The position numbers and the translations under genes are program-made. From the NCBI RefSeq assembly GCF_021026345.1, contig NZ_JAJNCZ010000001.1:1054001-1118000 (forward strand): a stretch of 64,000 nucleotides of DNA. The letters run 5' to 3'. The stretch's first letter is position 1. Each line of letters starts with the position of its first letter. Source of the DNA: Rhizobium sp. GN54. Its GTDB lineage: Bacteria; Pseudomonadota; Alphaproteobacteria; Rhizobiales; Rhizobiaceae. The notes beneath the pieces are model-generated. The model had not been told where the DNA came from, searched no databases, and saw only the letters and a list, made by a program, of their open reading frames with translations. Shown here one piece after another: positions 15,921-25,077 of the stretch.

Positions 15921-16334
15921 ATGTTGCAGCCAAAGCGTACTAAGTACCGCAAGCAGTTCAAGGGCCGCATCAAGGGCGTCGCCAAGGGCGGCTCGGACCT
16001 CGCCTTCGGCGAGTTCGGCTTGAAGGCTCAGGAACCCAACCGCGTCAACGCACGCGAGATCGAGGCGGCCCGCCGCGCGATCACCCGTTACATGAAGCGT
16101 GCCGGCCGTGTCTGGATCCGCGTGTTCCCGGACGTTCCGGTCACCGCGAAGCCGACCGAAGTCCGCATGGGTAAGGGCAAGGGTTCGGTCGAATACTGGG
16201 CATGCAAGGTCAAGCCCGGCCGTATGATGTTCGAGATCGACGGCGTCAGCGAAGAGATCGCTCGCGAAGCTCTTCGCCTGGGTTCGGCCAAGCTCTCGGT
16301 CAAGACGCGCTTCGTACAGCGCATTGCAGAGTAA
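15921..16334 (+). CDS. rplP: 50S ribosomal protein L16 (uL16)
   Basis: Ribosomal protein L16, 137 residues, near the A site of the large subunit. It starts [19 protein letters not shown] and contains [20 protein letters not shown] with the arginine commonly hydroxylated in other bacteria. Standard length, 10 bp before rpmC. Confidence 0.98.
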   Translation: MLQPKRTKYRKQFKGRIKGVAKGGSDLAFGEFGLKAQEPNRVNAREIEAARRAITRYMKRAGRVWIRVFPDVPVTAKPTEVRMGKGKGSVEYWACKVKPGRMMFEIDGVSEEIAREALRLGSAKLSVKTRFVQRIAE

Positions 16335-16344
16335 GGATTGAGCC

Positions 16345-16545
16345 ATGAAAGCCGCAGACGTTCGCGCACTGAGCGCCGACCAGCTTAATGACGAGCTCGC
16401 AAAGCTGAAGAAGGAGCAGTTCAACCTGCGCTTCCAGAAGGCGACCGGCCAGCTCGAGAAGTCCTCGCGCATCAACGAGGTCCGCAAGGACATCGCCCGC
16501 GTGAAAACCATTGCCCGCCAGAAGGCGGCAGAAGCCAAGGCCTAA
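16345..16545 (+). CDS. rpmC: 50S ribosomal protein L29 (uL29)
   Basis: Ribosomal protein L29, 66 residues, a two-helix protein beside the tunnel exit. The motif [18 protein letters not shown] is diagnostic. It lies 10 bp after rplP and 11 bp before rpsQ. Confidence 0.98.
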   Translation: MKAADVRALSADQLNDELAKLKKEQFNLRFQKATGQLEKSSRINEVRKDIARVKTIARQKAAEAKA

Positions 16546-16556
16546 GGAAGAATAAT

Positions 16557-16793
16557 ATGCCGAAACGCATTCTGCAGGGCGTCGTCGTTTCCGACAAGAA
16601 CGAGAAGACCGTTGTTGTCCGGGTAGAGCGCCGGTTCGCGCATCCGCTGCTTCAGAAGACGGTCCGCCGTTCGAAGAAGTACAAGGCGCATGACGAGAGC
16701 AACCAGTACAAGGTTGGTGATGTGGTTTCCATCGAGGAATGCGCACCGATCTCGAAGGACAAGCGCTGGACGGTCGTTTCCGCCCAGGCTTAA
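16557..16793 (+). CDS. rpsQ: 30S ribosomal protein S17 (uS17)
   Basis: Ribosomal protein S17, 78 residues, an OB-fold primary 16S rRNA binder. The sequence [20 protein letters not shown] and the motif [14 protein letters not shown] are typical. It is the last gene of the S10 block: a 244-bp gap containing a terminator-like hairpin separates it from rplN. Confidence 0.98.
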   Translation: MPKRILQGVVVSDKNEKTVVVRVERRFAHPLLQKTVRRSKKYKAHDESNQYKVGDVVSIEECAPISKDKRWTVVSAQA

Positions 16794-16855
16794 TTCATCA
16801 CTTTTCGCGCAAGGGGTTGCCCTTTGCGCGAAAACCTGTATGAAGCAGCGCAAGG

Positions 16856-16880
16856 ACGCTCGGAATCGGGCGTTCTTTTG
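16856..16880 (+). terminator. Intrinsic terminator-like hairpin at the S10/spc boundary
   Basis: A 7-bp stem (16856-16862 with 16867-16873, one G-T pair, GAAT loop) is followed by TCTTTT. Upstream, a longer bulged palindrome at 16802-16834 lies directly after rpsQ. Together they probably end or attenuate the S10 transcript before spc. Confidence 0.6.
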
Positions 16881-17037
16881 CTTTGAGCGCAGGGAAGGTC
16901 CCGGGAATCGCTGGCGATTTCCTCGAGGAAACCACCTTGGCAAGACCCATCCCGCGCGAAAAACATAGATTCTCATAAGCTGGAACAGGGGGCATCCGTG
17001 CCCAACCGGTCCGGTTACAACAAGAAGGCGACCTGAC

Positions 17038-17406
17038 ATGATTCAGATGCAGACTAACCTCGACGTCGCGGATAATTCCGGCGCACGTCGTGTCATGTGC
17101 ATCAAGGTGCTGGGCGGCTCCAAGCGCAAGTACGCTTCGGTCGGCGACATCATCGTCGTCTCGATCAAGGAAGCGATCCCGCGCGGCCGCGTCAAGAAGG
17201 GCGACGTGATGAAGGCGGTGGTCGTTCGCACCGCCAAGGACATCCGCCGCGCCGACGGTAGCGTCATTCGTTTTGACAACAACGCCGCCGTCCTGATCGA
17301 CAACAAGAAAGAGCCCATCGGCACCCGTATCTTCGGACCGGTTCCGCGCGAGCTGCGCGCCAAGAACCACATGAAGATCATCTCGCTGGCTCCGGAAGTA
17401 CTCTAA
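17038..17406 (+). CDS. rplN: 50S ribosomal protein L14 (uL14)
   Basis: Ribosomal protein L14, 122 residues, at the subunit interface. It starts [20 protein letters not shown] and ends [13 protein letters not shown]. It is the first gene of the spc block after a 244-bp gap, so a promoter is expected within 16880-17037, though none could be placed confidently. Confidence 0.98.
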   Translation: MIQMQTNLDVADNSGARRVMCIKVLGGSKRKYASVGDIIVVSIKEAIPRGRVKKGDVMKAVVVRTAKDIRRADGSVIRFDNNAAVLIDNKKEPIGTRIFGPVPRELRAKNHMKIISLAPEVL

Positions 17407-17418
17407 GGAGCGATGGCA

Positions 17419-17730
17419 ATGCAGAAGATTCGCAAGGGCGACAAGGTCGTCGTACTCACCGGTAAGGACAAGGGCCGCACCGGCGAGGTCGTTCAGGTCA
17501 TGCCGAAGGAAGATCGCGCGATCGTGCGTGGCGTCAACGTGGTCAAGCGCCACCAGCGCCAGACCCAGTCGCAGGAAGCCGGCATCATCAGCAAGGAAGC
17601 CCCGATCCACCTGTCCAACATCGCGATCGCCGACCCCAAGGACGGCAAGCCGACCCGCGTCGGTTTCAAGATCGACGGCGACAAGAAGGTCCGTGTGGCT
17701 AAGCGTTCGGGAGTTTCGATCGATGGCTGA
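17419..17730 (+). CDS. rplX: 50S ribosomal protein L24 (uL24)
   Basis: Ribosomal protein L24, 103 residues, an assembly initiator with a KOW motif ([19 protein letters not shown]). Two start codons are possible, at 17413 and 17419. The latter is chosen because AAGGAG at 17405-17410 is 8 bases from it but only 2 from the former, and it gives the usual family length. Its end overlaps rplE by 8 bp. Confidence 0.96.
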   Translation: MQKIRKGDKVVVLTGKDKGRTGEVVQVMPKEDRAIVRGVNVVKRHQRQTQSQEAGIISKEAPIHLSNIAIADPKDGKPTRVGFKIDGDKKVRVAKRSGVSIDG

Positions 17731-18280
17731 AGCTAAGTACGAGCCGCGGCTCAAGAAGGAATATGTCGAGCGGATCCGCAAGGCGCTGCAGGAACAGTTC
17801 TCGTTCGCCAACGAGATGCAGATCCCGCGCCTGGAGAAGATCGTCATCAACATGGGCGTCGGTGAATCGACGGGCGACTCCAAGAAGCCCACGGTTGCCG
17901 CAGCCGACCTGGCTGCGATCGCCGGTCAGAAGCCGGTCATCACCCGTGCCCGCAACTCCATCGCGGGCTTCAAGCTCCGCGAAGGCATGCCGATCGGCGC
18001 AAAGGTCACCCTTCGCGGCGCCCGCATGTACGAATTTCTGGATCGCCTCGTGAACATCGCGCTCCCCCGCGTGCGCGACTTCCGTGGTCTGAACCCGAAG
18101 TCCTTCGATGGCCGTGGCAACTTCGCCATGGGTATCAAGGAGCACATTGTGTTCCCTGAAATCAACTACGACAAGGTTGATCAGATGTGGGGCATGGACA
18201 TCATCGTTTGCACGACGGCTACCAACGACGACGAAGCCCGGGCTCTTCTGAAAGAGTTCAACTTCCCGTTCCGCCAGTAA
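17723..18280 (+). CDS. rplE: 50S ribosomal protein L5 (uL5)
   Basis: Ribosomal protein L5, 185 residues, binding 5S rRNA and contacting P-site tRNA. It starts [20 protein letters not shown] and contains [10 protein letters not shown] and [17 protein letters not shown]. Upstream in-frame codons overlap rplX and are not used. The start lies inside the end of rplX, suggesting coupling. Confidence 0.98.
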   Translation: MAEAKYEPRLKKEYVERIRKALQEQFSFANEMQIPRLEKIVINMGVGESTGDSKKPTVAAADLAAIAGQKPVITRARNSIAGFKLREGMPIGAKVTLRGARMYEFLDRLVNIALPRVRDFRGLNPKSFDGRGNFAMGIKEHIVFPEINYDKVDQMWGMDIIVCTTATNDDEARALLKEFNFPFRQ

Positions 18281-18314
18281 TCCGTAACGACAAGCGTAAA
18301 GAAGGATAACTGTT

Positions 18315-18620
18315 ATGGCGAAAACGAGCGCAGTCGAAAAGAACAAGCGCCGCCGCAAACTGGTTGCCAACCAGGCTGCAAAGCGTGCAGCTCTGAAGGC
18401 GATCATCCAGAACCAGGCTCTTCCGATCGAAGATCGGTTCAAGGCTACCCTGAAGCTTGCCTCCCTGCCGCGCAACGGCTCCAAGACCCGCATCCGCAAC
18501 CGCTGCGAAGTGACGGGCCGCCCGCGTGCATTCTATCGCAAACTCAAGATGTCGCGTATCGCACTGCGCGAACTGGGCAACCTCGGCAAGGTGCCGGGCG
18601 TCGTCAAGTCGAGCTGGTAA
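18315..18620 (+). CDS. rpsN: 30S ribosomal protein S14 (uS14), zinc-independent long form
   Basis: Ribosomal protein S14, 101 residues. It is the long form without the CXXC zinc pairs found in the short zinc-binding paralogue. The C-terminal segment [16 protein letters not shown] is typical. Start preceded by AAGGATAAC; 34 bp after rplE and 12 bp before rpsH. Confidence 0.98.
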   Translation: MAKTSAVEKNKRRRKLVANQAAKRAALKAIIQNQALPIEDRFKATLKLASLPRNGSKTRIRNRCEVTGRPRAFYRKLKMSRIALRELGNLGKVPGVVKSSW

Positions 18621-18632
18621 GGAGACGGGTAC

Positions 18633-19031
18633 ATGGCAATGACTGATCCGCTGGGCGATATGCTCACCCGTATCCGCAACGGCGCCGCACGCCGCAAGTC
18701 GAGCGTTTCCACGCCGGCTTCGAAGCTGCGCGCCCGCGTTCTCGATGTCCTGCAGGCCGAAGGCTACATCCGCGGCTATTCCGAAGTCGAATTCGACAAC
18801 GGCAAGGCTGAACTGAGCATCGAACTCAAGTACTACGAAGGCGCGTCCGTGATCCGCAAGATCGACCGCGTCTCCAAGCCGGGCCGCCGGGTTTATGTCT
18901 CGGTCAAGTCCATTCCGCAGGTCGCGAACGGTCTCGGCATCACCATCCTTTCGACCCCGAAGGGCGTGATGGCCGATCACCAGGCACGCGAACAGAACGT
19001 TGGTGGCGAGGTTCTTTGCTCCGTCTTCTAA
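18633..19031 (+). CDS. rpsH: 30S ribosomal protein S8 (uS8)
   Basis: Ribosomal protein S8, 132 residues, a primary 16S rRNA binder which in E. coli also represses the spc operon by binding its mRNA at rplE. It starts [17 protein letters not shown] and ends with [10 protein letters not shown]. 12 bp after rpsN; 42 bp before rplF. Confidence 0.98.
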   Translation: MAMTDPLGDMLTRIRNGAARRKSSVSTPASKLRARVLDVLQAEGYIRGYSEVEFDNGKAELSIELKYYEGASVIRKIDRVSKPGRRVYVSVKSIPQVANGLGITILSTPKGVMADHQAREQNVGGEVLCSVF

Positions 19032-19073
19032 GACGTGCAAGGAATCTCCATAGCGAACAGACAGGTAGAAAAA

Positions 19074-19607
19074 ATGTCTCGTATCGGTAAAAGGCCCGTT
19101 CCGGTTCCCGCTGGTGTAACTGCGACCGTCGATGGTCAGAAGGTCACCGCAAAGGGCCCCAAGGGCGAGCTGTTCTTCGTCGCCAATGACGAAGTGACGG
19201 TGAAGTTGGAAGACAACTCGGTTGTTGTGCAGCCGGTCAACGATTCCAAGGATGCACGGTCGAAGTGGGGCATGTCCCGCACGATGATCGAAGGCATCTT
19301 CAAGGGCGTCAAGGACGGTTACGAGCGCAAGCTCGAGATCAACGGCGTCGGCTACCGCGCGTCCCTGCAGGGCAAGAACCTGCAGCTGGCACTCGGCTTC
19401 AGCCACGACGTTGTCTATGAAGCCCCGGAAGGCATCACGATCGCTGTTCCGAAGCCGACCGAAATCATCGTGTCCGGCATCAGCAAGCAGCAGGTCGGCC
19501 AGGTTGCCGCGGAGATCCGCGAATACCGTGGCCCCGAGCCCTACAAGGGCAAGGGCGTCAAGTATGCCGAAGAGCGGATTGTCCGCAAAGAAGGCAAGAA
19601 GAAGTAA
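19074..19607 (+). CDS. rplF: 50S ribosomal protein L6 (uL6)
   Basis: Ribosomal protein L6, 177 residues, in the GTPase-associated region. It starts [20 protein letters not shown] and contains the conserved [18 protein letters not shown]. An in-frame start at 19035 would add 13 residues, but that sequence is not family-like, so 19074 is used. Confidence 0.97.
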   Translation: MSRIGKRPVPVPAGVTATVDGQKVTAKGPKGELFFVANDEVTVKLEDNSVVVQPVNDSKDARSKWGMSRTMIEGIFKGVKDGYERKLEINGVGYRASLQGKNLQLALGFSHDVVYEAPEGITIAVPKPTEIIVSGISKQQVGQVAAEIREYRGPEPYKGKGVKYAEERIVRKEGKKK

Positions 19608-19619
19608 GGAACACGCGAA

Positions 19620-19982
19620 ATGGCTAGCAGGAAAGAACAACTTGCACGTCGCGCCAACCGCGTGCGCCGTCAAATCAAGGCGGTCGCCAACGGCCGTCCG
19701 CGCCTGTCGGTTCATCGCTCGTCGAAGAACATCTACGTACAGGTCATCGATGACGTGGCCGGCAAGACGCTTGCGTCCGCCTCCACGCTCGACACCGATC
19801 TGCGCTCGTCTCTGAAGACGGGCGCCGACACGGCAGCAGCCGCTGCCGTCGGCAAGCTCATCGCCGAGCGCGCCACCAAGGCCGGCGTCAAGGAAGTGGT
19901 CTTCGACCGCGGCGCCTTCATCTATCACGGTCGCATCAAGGCTCTCGCCGAAGCTGCCCGTGAAGGTGGCTTGAGCTTCTGA
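19620..19982 (+). CDS. rplR: 50S ribosomal protein L18 (uL18)
   Basis: Ribosomal protein L18, 120 residues, a 5S rRNA binder. Motifs include [18 protein letters not shown] and [18 protein letters not shown]. 12 bp after rplF; a 124-bp gap with a GC hairpin follows before rpsE. Confidence 0.98.
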   Translation: MASRKEQLARRANRVRRQIKAVANGRPRLSVHRSSKNIYVQVIDDVAGKTLASASTLDTDLRSSLKTGADTAAAAAVGKLIAERATKAGVKEVVFDRGAFIYHGRIKALAEAAREGGLSF

Positions 19983-19989
19983 TCGATCC

Positions 19990-20010
19990 TGGCGGGCCTC
20001 GTGCCCGCCA
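19990..20010 (+). promoter_or_regulatory. Hairpin in the rplR-rpsE spacer
   Basis: An 8-bp perfect stem (19990-19997 with 20003-20010, 5-nt loop) lies 7 bp after rplR. No T-run follows, so it may be a pause, processing or attenuation element rather than a terminator. Confidence 0.4.
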
Positions 20011-20106
20011 TGTGACGATCAGTGGGTACCGGTCGCCTGCCCGAACGAGGGGAGGCGACTTTGTCAATCTGCCGATTGCACCCGGAAAAGAAAAAGGAAA
20101 AGGACA

Positions 20107-20673
20107 ATGGCACAGGAAAGACGCGGTCGTGAAGACCGCCAGAACCGCGAAGAGCGCGACAGCGAGTTTGTCGACAAGCTCGTCGCGATCAATCGCGTCG
20201 CGAAGGTCGTCAAGGGCGGCCGTCGTTTCGGTTTCGCAGCGCTCGTCGTCGTCGGCGACCAGAAGGGCCGTGTCGGTTTCGGCCACGGCAAGGCTCGTGA
20301 AGTTCCGGAAGCGATCCGCAAGGCGACCGAAGCTGCCAAGCGCGAACTGATTTTCGTACCGCTGCGTTCGGGCCGCACGCTGCACCACGACGTGCACGGC
20401 CGCCATGGCGCCGGCAAGGTGCTGCTGCGTTCGGCCAAGGCCGGTACCGGTATCATCGCCGGTGGTCCGATGCGCGCCGTCTTCGAGACGCTCGGCATGC
20501 AGGACGTCGTCGCCAAGTCGACCGGTTCGTCGAACCCCTACAACATGATCCGTGCGACCTTCGACGCGCTCAAGAGCCAGATGCACCCGAAGGACATCGC
20601 GGCACAGCGCGGCATCAAGTACGCAACGCTGCAGGCCCGCCGTGCTTCCGCCGGCGTTGCTTCCGAAGAATAA
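20107..20673 (+). CDS. rpsE: 30S ribosomal protein S5 (uS5)
   Basis: Ribosomal protein S5, 188 residues, important for decoding fidelity. It contains [20 protein letters not shown] and [16 protein letters not shown]. The start at 20107 has AAAAGGAAAAGGACA upstream. The length is typical of alphaproteobacteria. 13 bp before rpmD. Confidence 0.98.
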   Translation: MAQERRGREDRQNREERDSEFVDKLVAINRVAKVVKGGRRFGFAALVVVGDQKGRVGFGHGKAREVPEAIRKATEAAKRELIFVPLRSGRTLHHDVHGRHGAGKVLLRSAKAGTGIIAGGPMRAVFETLGMQDVVAKSTGSSNPYNMIRATFDALKSQMHPKDIAAQRGIKYATLQARRASAGVASEE

Positions 20674-20686
20674 GGGAGCTTGACCC

Positions 20687-20887
20687 ATGGCTAAGAAAGA
20701 AGCTGCAAAGACGGTCACCGTCGAACAGATCGGCTCGCCGATCCGCCGCCCGGCCATTCAGCGCCAGACGCTGATCGGCCTCGGTCTCAACAAGATGCAC
20801 CGGGTTCGCACGCTGGAAGACACGCCGTCCGTGCGTGGCATGATCCGTGCCGTCCAGCACCTCGTTCGCGTCGTCGACGAGAAGTGA
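20687..20887 (+). CDS. rpmD: 50S ribosomal protein L30 (uL30)
   Basis: Ribosomal protein L30, 66 residues, with the family core [20 protein letters not shown] and [15 protein letters not shown]. Between rpsE and rplO with 13-bp spacers on both sides, so clearly part of the spc operon. Confidence 0.97.
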   Translation: MAKKEAAKTVTVEQIGSPIRRPAIQRQTLIGLGLNKMHRVRTLEDTPSVRGMIRAVQHLVRVVDEK

Positions 20888-20900
20888 GGGAGATAAGCTC

Positions 20901-21371
20901 ATGAAACTGAACGAAATCAAGGACAACGAAGGCGCAACCCAGAGCCGCAAGCGCGTCGGTCGCGGTATCGGTTCGGGCTCCGGCAAGACCGGCGGCCGCG
21001 GCGTCAAGGGTCAGAAGGCCCGTTCGGGCGTCGCCATCAACGGCTTCGAAGGCGGCCAGATGCCGATCTATCGTCGCCTGCCGAAGCGCGGCTTCAACAA
21101 CATCTTCGCATCCGAGTTCGTCACGGTATCGCTGGCGCGCCTCCAGACTGCGATCGATGCCAAGAAGCTCGACCCGAAGGCGACTGTCGATGCCGATGCC
21201 CTGAAGGCTGCCGGCGTTATCCGTCGCGCCAAGGACGGCGTCCGCATCCTCTCCGACGGCGAACTGAAGGCAAAGCTGACGATCGAAGTCGCCGGCGCCT
21301 CCAAGGCCGCGATCGAGAAGATCGAGAAGGCTGGCGGCAGCATCAAGCTGCTCTCGGCTGCCGCTGAATAA
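20901..21371 (+). CDS. rplO: 50S ribosomal protein L15 (uL15)
   Basis: Ribosomal protein L15, 156 residues. It starts [20 protein letters not shown] and has the glycine-rich N-terminal extension [20 protein letters not shown]. An upstream in-frame start overlapping rpmD is rejected; 20901 has GAGGGAGATAAG upstream. It is the last gene of the spc block before a strong terminator. Confidence 0.98.
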   Translation: MKLNEIKDNEGATQSRKRVGRGIGSGSGKTGGRGVKGQKARSGVAINGFEGGQMPIYRRLPKRGFNNIFASEFVTVSLARLQTAIDAKKLDPKATVDADALKAAGVIRRAKDGVRILSDGELKAKLTIEVAGASKAAIEKIEKAGGSIKLLSAAAE

Positions 21372-21386
21372 TCGGCCGATTATTTG

Positions 21387-21420
21387 AACGCCCGGGGTGC
21401 TTCACTCCGGGCGTTCGCGT
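21387..21420 (+). terminator. Intrinsic terminator after rplO
   Basis: A 13-bp stem (21387-21399 with 21403-21415, one G-T pair) lies 16 bp after the rplO stop and is followed by a weak T-containing tail. It separates spc from secY. Confidence 0.75.
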
Positions 21421-21605
21421 TCCCATATGAGGGCCTCGCGCCGCAGCTTGCAGCCAGGAGCCAGGGGACAAGACGTCGCTGCAGCGACGACGGTTGAGCT
21501 GCCCAATTCCTGATATCGAGGGCGATCTCAGGCATTTGGCAGGATCGGGCGGGATGGCTCCGCCTGTTTCCAGGGAGTATCGGCCAGGGGGAGGGTCGGG
21601 ATTGC

Positions 21606-21634
21606 TTGACAATCCGCGCTCCGCCCGGTTTACC
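21606..21634 (+). promoter_or_regulatory. Candidate secY-adk promoter
   Basis: CTTGACA (TTGACA at 21606-21611), a 17-bp spacer and TTTACC at 21629-21634 form a good sigma-70 type promoter. It would give a leader of about 160 nt containing two hairpins (21731-21747 and 21747-21780) before secY. The rest of the 429-bp rplO-secY gap shows no gene. Confidence 0.6.
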
Positions 21635-21800
21635 CTCCGTGCCGCCTGCTTCGCGTCATCGCGAGGCTTGGCGACAGAAATTCGAGCGTGTCGCATCAGG
21701 CCGGGAATTCCTTCCGGACAGCGCGCGCTGCAACGGTTCAGCCGTTGTCCGGGCCGGGCCTGCCAGGCCGTCTCCCGGACATGGTGACGCGGAGAAACGC

Positions 21801-23141
21801 ATGGCATCGGCAGCGGAACAACTCGCCTCCAATCTCAACTTTTCCACCTTTGCCAAGGCAGAGGACCTCAAGAAGCGGCTCTGGTTTACCCTGGGCGCGC
21901 TGCTGGTCTATCGCCTCGGTACCTATATTCCGCTGCCCGGCCTGAACGCCGATGCCTTCGCCCGTGCCTTCCAGGGGCAGTCCGGCGGCATCCTTGGCCT
22001 GTTCAACATGTTTTCGGGCGGCGCGGTGGAGCGCATGGCGATCTTCGCGCTCGGCATCATGCCCTATATCTCCGCCTCGATCATCGTTCAGCTGATGACC
22101 TCGGTCGTTCCCTCGCTGGAGCAACTGAAGAAGGAAGGCGAGCAGGGCCGCAAGATCATCAACCAGTACACCCGCTACGGCACCGTGCTTCTCGGCACGC
22201 TGCAGGCCTATGGCATCGCCGTCGGCCTTGAGGGCGGGGAGGGGCTCGTGCTTGATCCGGGCTGGTTCTTCCGCATTTCCACCGTGATTTCGCTGCTCGG
22301 CGGCACGATGTTCCTGATGTGGCTCGGCGAACAGATCACCTCGCGCGGCATCGGCAACGGTATCTCGTTGATCATCTTCGCCGGCATCGTCGCCCATCTG
22401 CCGACCGCCATGGCCGGCACGCTGGAACTCGGCCGCACCGGCGCGCTCTCCTTCGGCGTCATTGCCGCGGTCGTCGTCATGGCCGTTGCCGTCATCGCCC
22501 TGATCGTCTTCGTCGAGCGCGCCCAGCGCCGGCTGCTGATCCAGTATCCAAAGCGACAGGTCGGCAACCGCATGTTCCAGGGCGACACCTCGCACCTGCC
22601 GCTGAAGCTCAACACCGCGGGCGTCATCCCGGCGATCTTCGCTTCCTCGCTGCTGCTCCTGCCGGCGACGCTGGCGGGCTTCAGCAACACCGCCGAACTG
22701 CCGGGCTGGGCGACCACGATCGTCGCCGCCCTCGGCCACGGCCAGCCGCTCTACATGGTGCTCTACGCCGCCATGATCGCCTTCTTCGCCTTCTTCTACA
22801 CGGCCATTGTCTTCAATCCGAAGGACACGGCCGACAATCTGAAGAAGCACGGCGGCTTCATCCCGGGCATCCGCCCGGGCGAGCGGACCGCGGAATATAT
22901 CGATTACGTGCTGACCCGCATCACGGTCCTCGGCGCCATCTACCTGGTCTTTGTGTGCATCCTTCCGGAAATCCTGATCGCGCAGACCGGCGTGCCCTTC
23001 TACCTTGGTGGTACGTCGCTTTTGATTGTTGTCAGCGTCACCCTTGATACTGTAGCACAGATTCAGGGTCACCTGATTGCCCAGCAATATGAAGGGCTGA
23101 TCAAGAAGTCAAAGCTGCGTGGAGGAAAGAGGGGACGATGA
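21801..23141 (+). CDS. secY: Protein translocase subunit SecY
   Basis: SecY, 446 residues, the channel subunit of the Sec translocase in the inner membrane. About ten hydrophobic transmembrane segments are visible from [19 protein letters not shown] onwards. Conserved segments include the cytoplasmic [16 protein letters not shown] loop and the C-terminal [19 protein letters not shown]. Long in-frame upstream codons from 21606 look non-coding and cross the candidate promoter; 21801 follows GCGGAGAAACGC. Its stop overlaps adk by 4 bp. It is separated from rplO by a terminator and 429 bp. Confidence 0.97.
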   Translation: MASAAEQLASNLNFSTFAKAEDLKKRLWFTLGALLVYRLGTYIPLPGLNADAFARAFQGQSGGILGLFNMFSGGAVERMAIFALGIMPYISASIIVQLMTSVVPSLEQLKKEGEQGRKIINQYTRYGTVLLGTLQAYGIAVGLEGGEGLVLDPGWFFRISTVISLLGGTMFLMWLGEQITSRGIGNGISLIIFAGIVAHLPTAMAGTLELGRTGALSFGVIAAVVVMAVAVIALIVFVERAQRRLLIQYPKRQVGNRMFQGDTSHLPLKLNTAGVIPAIFASSLLLLPATLAGFSNTAELPGWATTIVAALGHGQPLYMVLYAAMIAFFAFFYTAIVFNPKDTADNLKKHGGFIPGIRPGERTAEYIDYVLTRITVLGAIYLVFVCILPEILIAQTGVPFYLGGTSLLIVVSVTLDTVAQIQGHLIAQQYEGLIKKSKLRGGKRGR

Positions 23142-23716
23142 GACTGATATTTTTGGGGCCGCCGGGTGCCGGCAAGGGCACGCAGGCGAAGCTCCTGACG
23201 GAGAAGCACGGCATTCCCCAGCTTTCCACCGGTGACATGCTGCGCGCCGCCGTTGCTGCGCAGACGGAGGTCGGCAAGCGGGCGAAGGCGGTGATGGATG
23301 CCGGTCAGCTCGTCTCCGATGCGATCGTCAACGAGATCGTTTCCGACCGGATCGATTCGGCTGACTGCTCGAAAGGCTTCATCCTCGACGGTTACCCGCG
23401 CACCGTCCCGCAGGCGCAGGCGCTCGACGAGATCCTGGCCGGCAAGGGCCTCGGGCTCGACGCCGTCATCGAACTGAAGGTGGACGAGAAGGCGCTCCTC
23501 AAGCGGATGGAGAGCCGCGTCGCGGAAACCATCGCGGCGGGCGGAACCGTTCGGCAGGACGACAAGCCGGAAGTTCTTGAGCGTCGCCTGGCGGAATATC
23601 GCGAGAAGACCGCGCCGCTGTCGGAATACTACGCCTCCACCGGCAAGCTGAAGACGGTCGACGGCATGGCGGACGTCCAGGCGGTGACCGCAGAGATCGG
23701 CAGGATCCTGGCTTAG
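23138..23716 (+). CDS. adk: Adenylate kinase
   Basis: Adenylate kinase, 192 residues, interconverting ATP + AMP and 2 ADP in the cytoplasm. The P-loop GPPGAGKGT is at 7-15, and [16 protein letters not shown] is the NMP-binding motif. It is the short-LID form, without a zinc-binding cysteine LID. The start ATGA overlaps the secY stop, so expression is coupled, as in many bacteria. Confidence 0.98.
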   Translation: MRLIFLGPPGAGKGTQAKLLTEKHGIPQLSTGDMLRAAVAAQTEVGKRAKAVMDAGQLVSDAIVNEIVSDRIDSADCSKGFILDGYPRTVPQAQALDEILAGKGLGLDAVIELKVDEKALLKRMESRVAETIAAGGTVRQDDKPEVLERRLAEYREKTAPLSEYYASTGKLKTVDGMADVQAVTAEIGRILA

Positions 23717-23747
23717 GCCATCGATCTGCCAAATGGGCCGGGCGGGG

Positions 23748-23776
23748 TTGACTTTCCCGGCCGATTCCTCTTAAGA
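23748..23776 (+). promoter_or_regulatory. Candidate rpsM promoter
   Basis: TTGACT at 23748-23753 and TTAAGA at 23771-23776 are separated by 17 bp, within the 233-bp adk-rpsM gap. It would start a transcript about 165 nt before the rpsM GTG. Confidence 0.5.
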
Positions 23777-23949
23777 GAGCGCCAACTCGCGACAAGCTAG
23801 CGATCGGCGCGGATTTCTCGAAAGAACGAGATCCGGGTGCGGTCGCTTTTGACATGTCCCGAAGCTCGAAATTGAACGCGCGGCCTCGCGGTCGCATGAC
23901 GAAGAAAAAACCACTTGCCGGATGGCAACTGGAAGCAAGGAGAACAGGC

Positions 23950-24318
23950 GTGGCTCGTATCGCTGGCGTCAACATCCCGACTGCAAAGCGCGTTGTCATC
24001 GCGCTGACCTACATTCACGGGATCGGTCCGAAGTTTGCACAGGAAATCACCGAGAAGGTCGGCATCCCCGCCGACCGTCGCGTCCATCAGCTGACCGACG
24101 CCGAGGTTCTGGCGATCCGCGAAGCGATCGACCGCGACTACCAGGTCGAAGGCGACCTGCGTCGCGAGACCTCGATGAACATCAAGCGCCTGATGGACCT
24201 CGGCTGCTACCGCGGCCTGCGTCACCGTCGCGGCCTGCCGGTCCGCGGCCAGCGCACGCACACCAATGCCCGCACCCGCAAGGGCCCGGCAAAGGCCATC
24301 GCAGGCAAGAAGAAGTAA
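23950..24318 (+). CDS. rpsM: 30S ribosomal protein S13 (uS13)
   Basis: Ribosomal protein S13, 122 residues, at the head of the small subunit contacting P-site tRNA and L5. The GTG at 23950 is preferred over in-frame ATGs at 23854 and 23896. AAGGAG at 23938-23943 lies 6 bases from the GTG, and the product then begins (M)[20 protein letters not shown], exactly the family start. It is followed by a strong terminator. Confidence 0.97.
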   Translation: MARIAGVNIPTAKRVVIALTYIHGIGPKFAQEITEKVGIPADRRVHQLTDAEVLAIREAIDRDYQVEGDLRRETSMNIKRLMDLGCYRGLRHRRGLPVRGQRTHTNARTRKGPAKAIAGKKK

Positions 24319-24339
24319 TTTCCCGAAATGGGGAATGGG

Positions 24340-24367
24340 GAGGCTGGCGTTTGCGCCGGCCTCTTTT
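24340..24367 (+). terminator. Intrinsic terminator between rpsM and rpsK
   Basis: A 10-bp stem (24340-24349 with 24354-24363, one T-G pair, TTTG loop) is followed by TTTTGAGTTT. It lies 21 bp after rpsM and cuts an operon that is continuous in many bacteria, implying a separate promoter or attenuation control for rpsK-rpoA-rplQ. Confidence 0.75.
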
Positions 24368-24427
24368 GAGTTTCGAGCGGGGCCTCGGCCGCAATTTGCG
24401 GCGACCGTCTTTTGAGGTTGTCCCGGT

Positions 24428-24455
24428 CGGTGGAGCTGCTGGCACTACGGCAGTG
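24428..24455 (+). repeat. Hairpin repeat copy A in the rpsK leader
   Basis: A 28-base element, 25/28 identical to copy B located 105 bases downstream. Its core is CTGC-(TGGCACTACG)-GCAG, a small hairpin whose stem is changed in compensatory fashion in copy B (CCGC/GCGG). It lies in the 266-bp rpsM-rpsK gap. See the findings section. Confidence 0.7.
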
Positions 24456-24532
24456 ACGATATCGCCGCACGCTAGCCGATCATGGCGACGTGCACATGAC
24501 AATTCAGGGCAGGGGCGGAAGTGCTCCTAACC

Positions 24533-24560
24533 CGGTGGAGCCGCTGGAACTACGGCGGTG
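24533..24560 (+). repeat. Hairpin repeat copy B in the rpsK leader
   Basis: The second copy ends 24 bases before the rpsK start. Its core is CCGC-(TGGAACTACG)-GCGG. The pair of copies suggests a duplicated RNA or protein-binding element controlling rpsK-rpoA-rplQ. Confidence 0.7.
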
Positions 24561-24584
24561 TCGAGATCAACGAAAGGAATACCC

Positions 24585-24974
24585 ATGGCCAAGGAAGCCG
24601 CACGCGTCCGCCGTCGCGAACGCAAGAACATCACCTCCGGTGTTGCTCACGTCAATTCTTCGTTCAACAACACGATGATCACCATTACCGACGCACAGGG
24701 CAACGCCATTGCCTGGTCGTCCGCCGGGGCCAAGGGCTTCAAGGGTTCGCGCAAGTCGACCCCGTTTGCCGCCCAGATCGCCGCCGAAGACTGCGCCAAG
24801 AAGGCCCAGGAGCACGGCATGAAGTCGCTCGAGGTCGAAGTCTGCGGTCCGGGTTCGGGCCGTGAATCGGCACTGCGCGCGCTGCAGGCTGCCGGCTTCA
24901 TGATCACCTCGATCCGCGACGTCACGCCGATCCCGCACAATGGCTGCCGTCCGCGCAAGAAGCGCCGCGTCTGA
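24585..24974 (+). CDS. rpsK: 30S ribosomal protein S11 (uS11)
   Basis: Ribosomal protein S11, 129 residues, on the platform of the small subunit. It starts [20 protein letters not shown] and ends [13 protein letters not shown]. The start at 24585 has GAAAGGAATACCC upstream; an upstream in-frame start at 24558 is rejected. A 103-bp gap with a 12-bp GC stem-loop (24992-25021, one bulge) follows before rpoA. Confidence 0.98.
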   Translation: MAKEAARVRRRERKNITSGVAHVNSSFNNTMITITDAQGNAIAWSSAGAKGFKGSRKSTPFAAQIAAEDCAKKAQEHGMKSLEVEVCGPGSGRESALRALQAAGFMITSIRDVTPIPHNGCRPRKKRRV

Positions 24975-25077
24975 TCATTCGCATTCGTGATGCCGGCCGG
25001 CGCGTCTCTCGCGCCGCCGGCTCTTCAAGGCTCGGCCGCCACGATTGGATGGTGGTGGCGAACGGAAGGCAAAAGAC

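Noticed and set aside
23854-23949. N-terminal extension of S13 from an upstream ATG
   Set aside because: The added residues are not family-like, and the GTG at 23950 has the proper ribosome-binding site.
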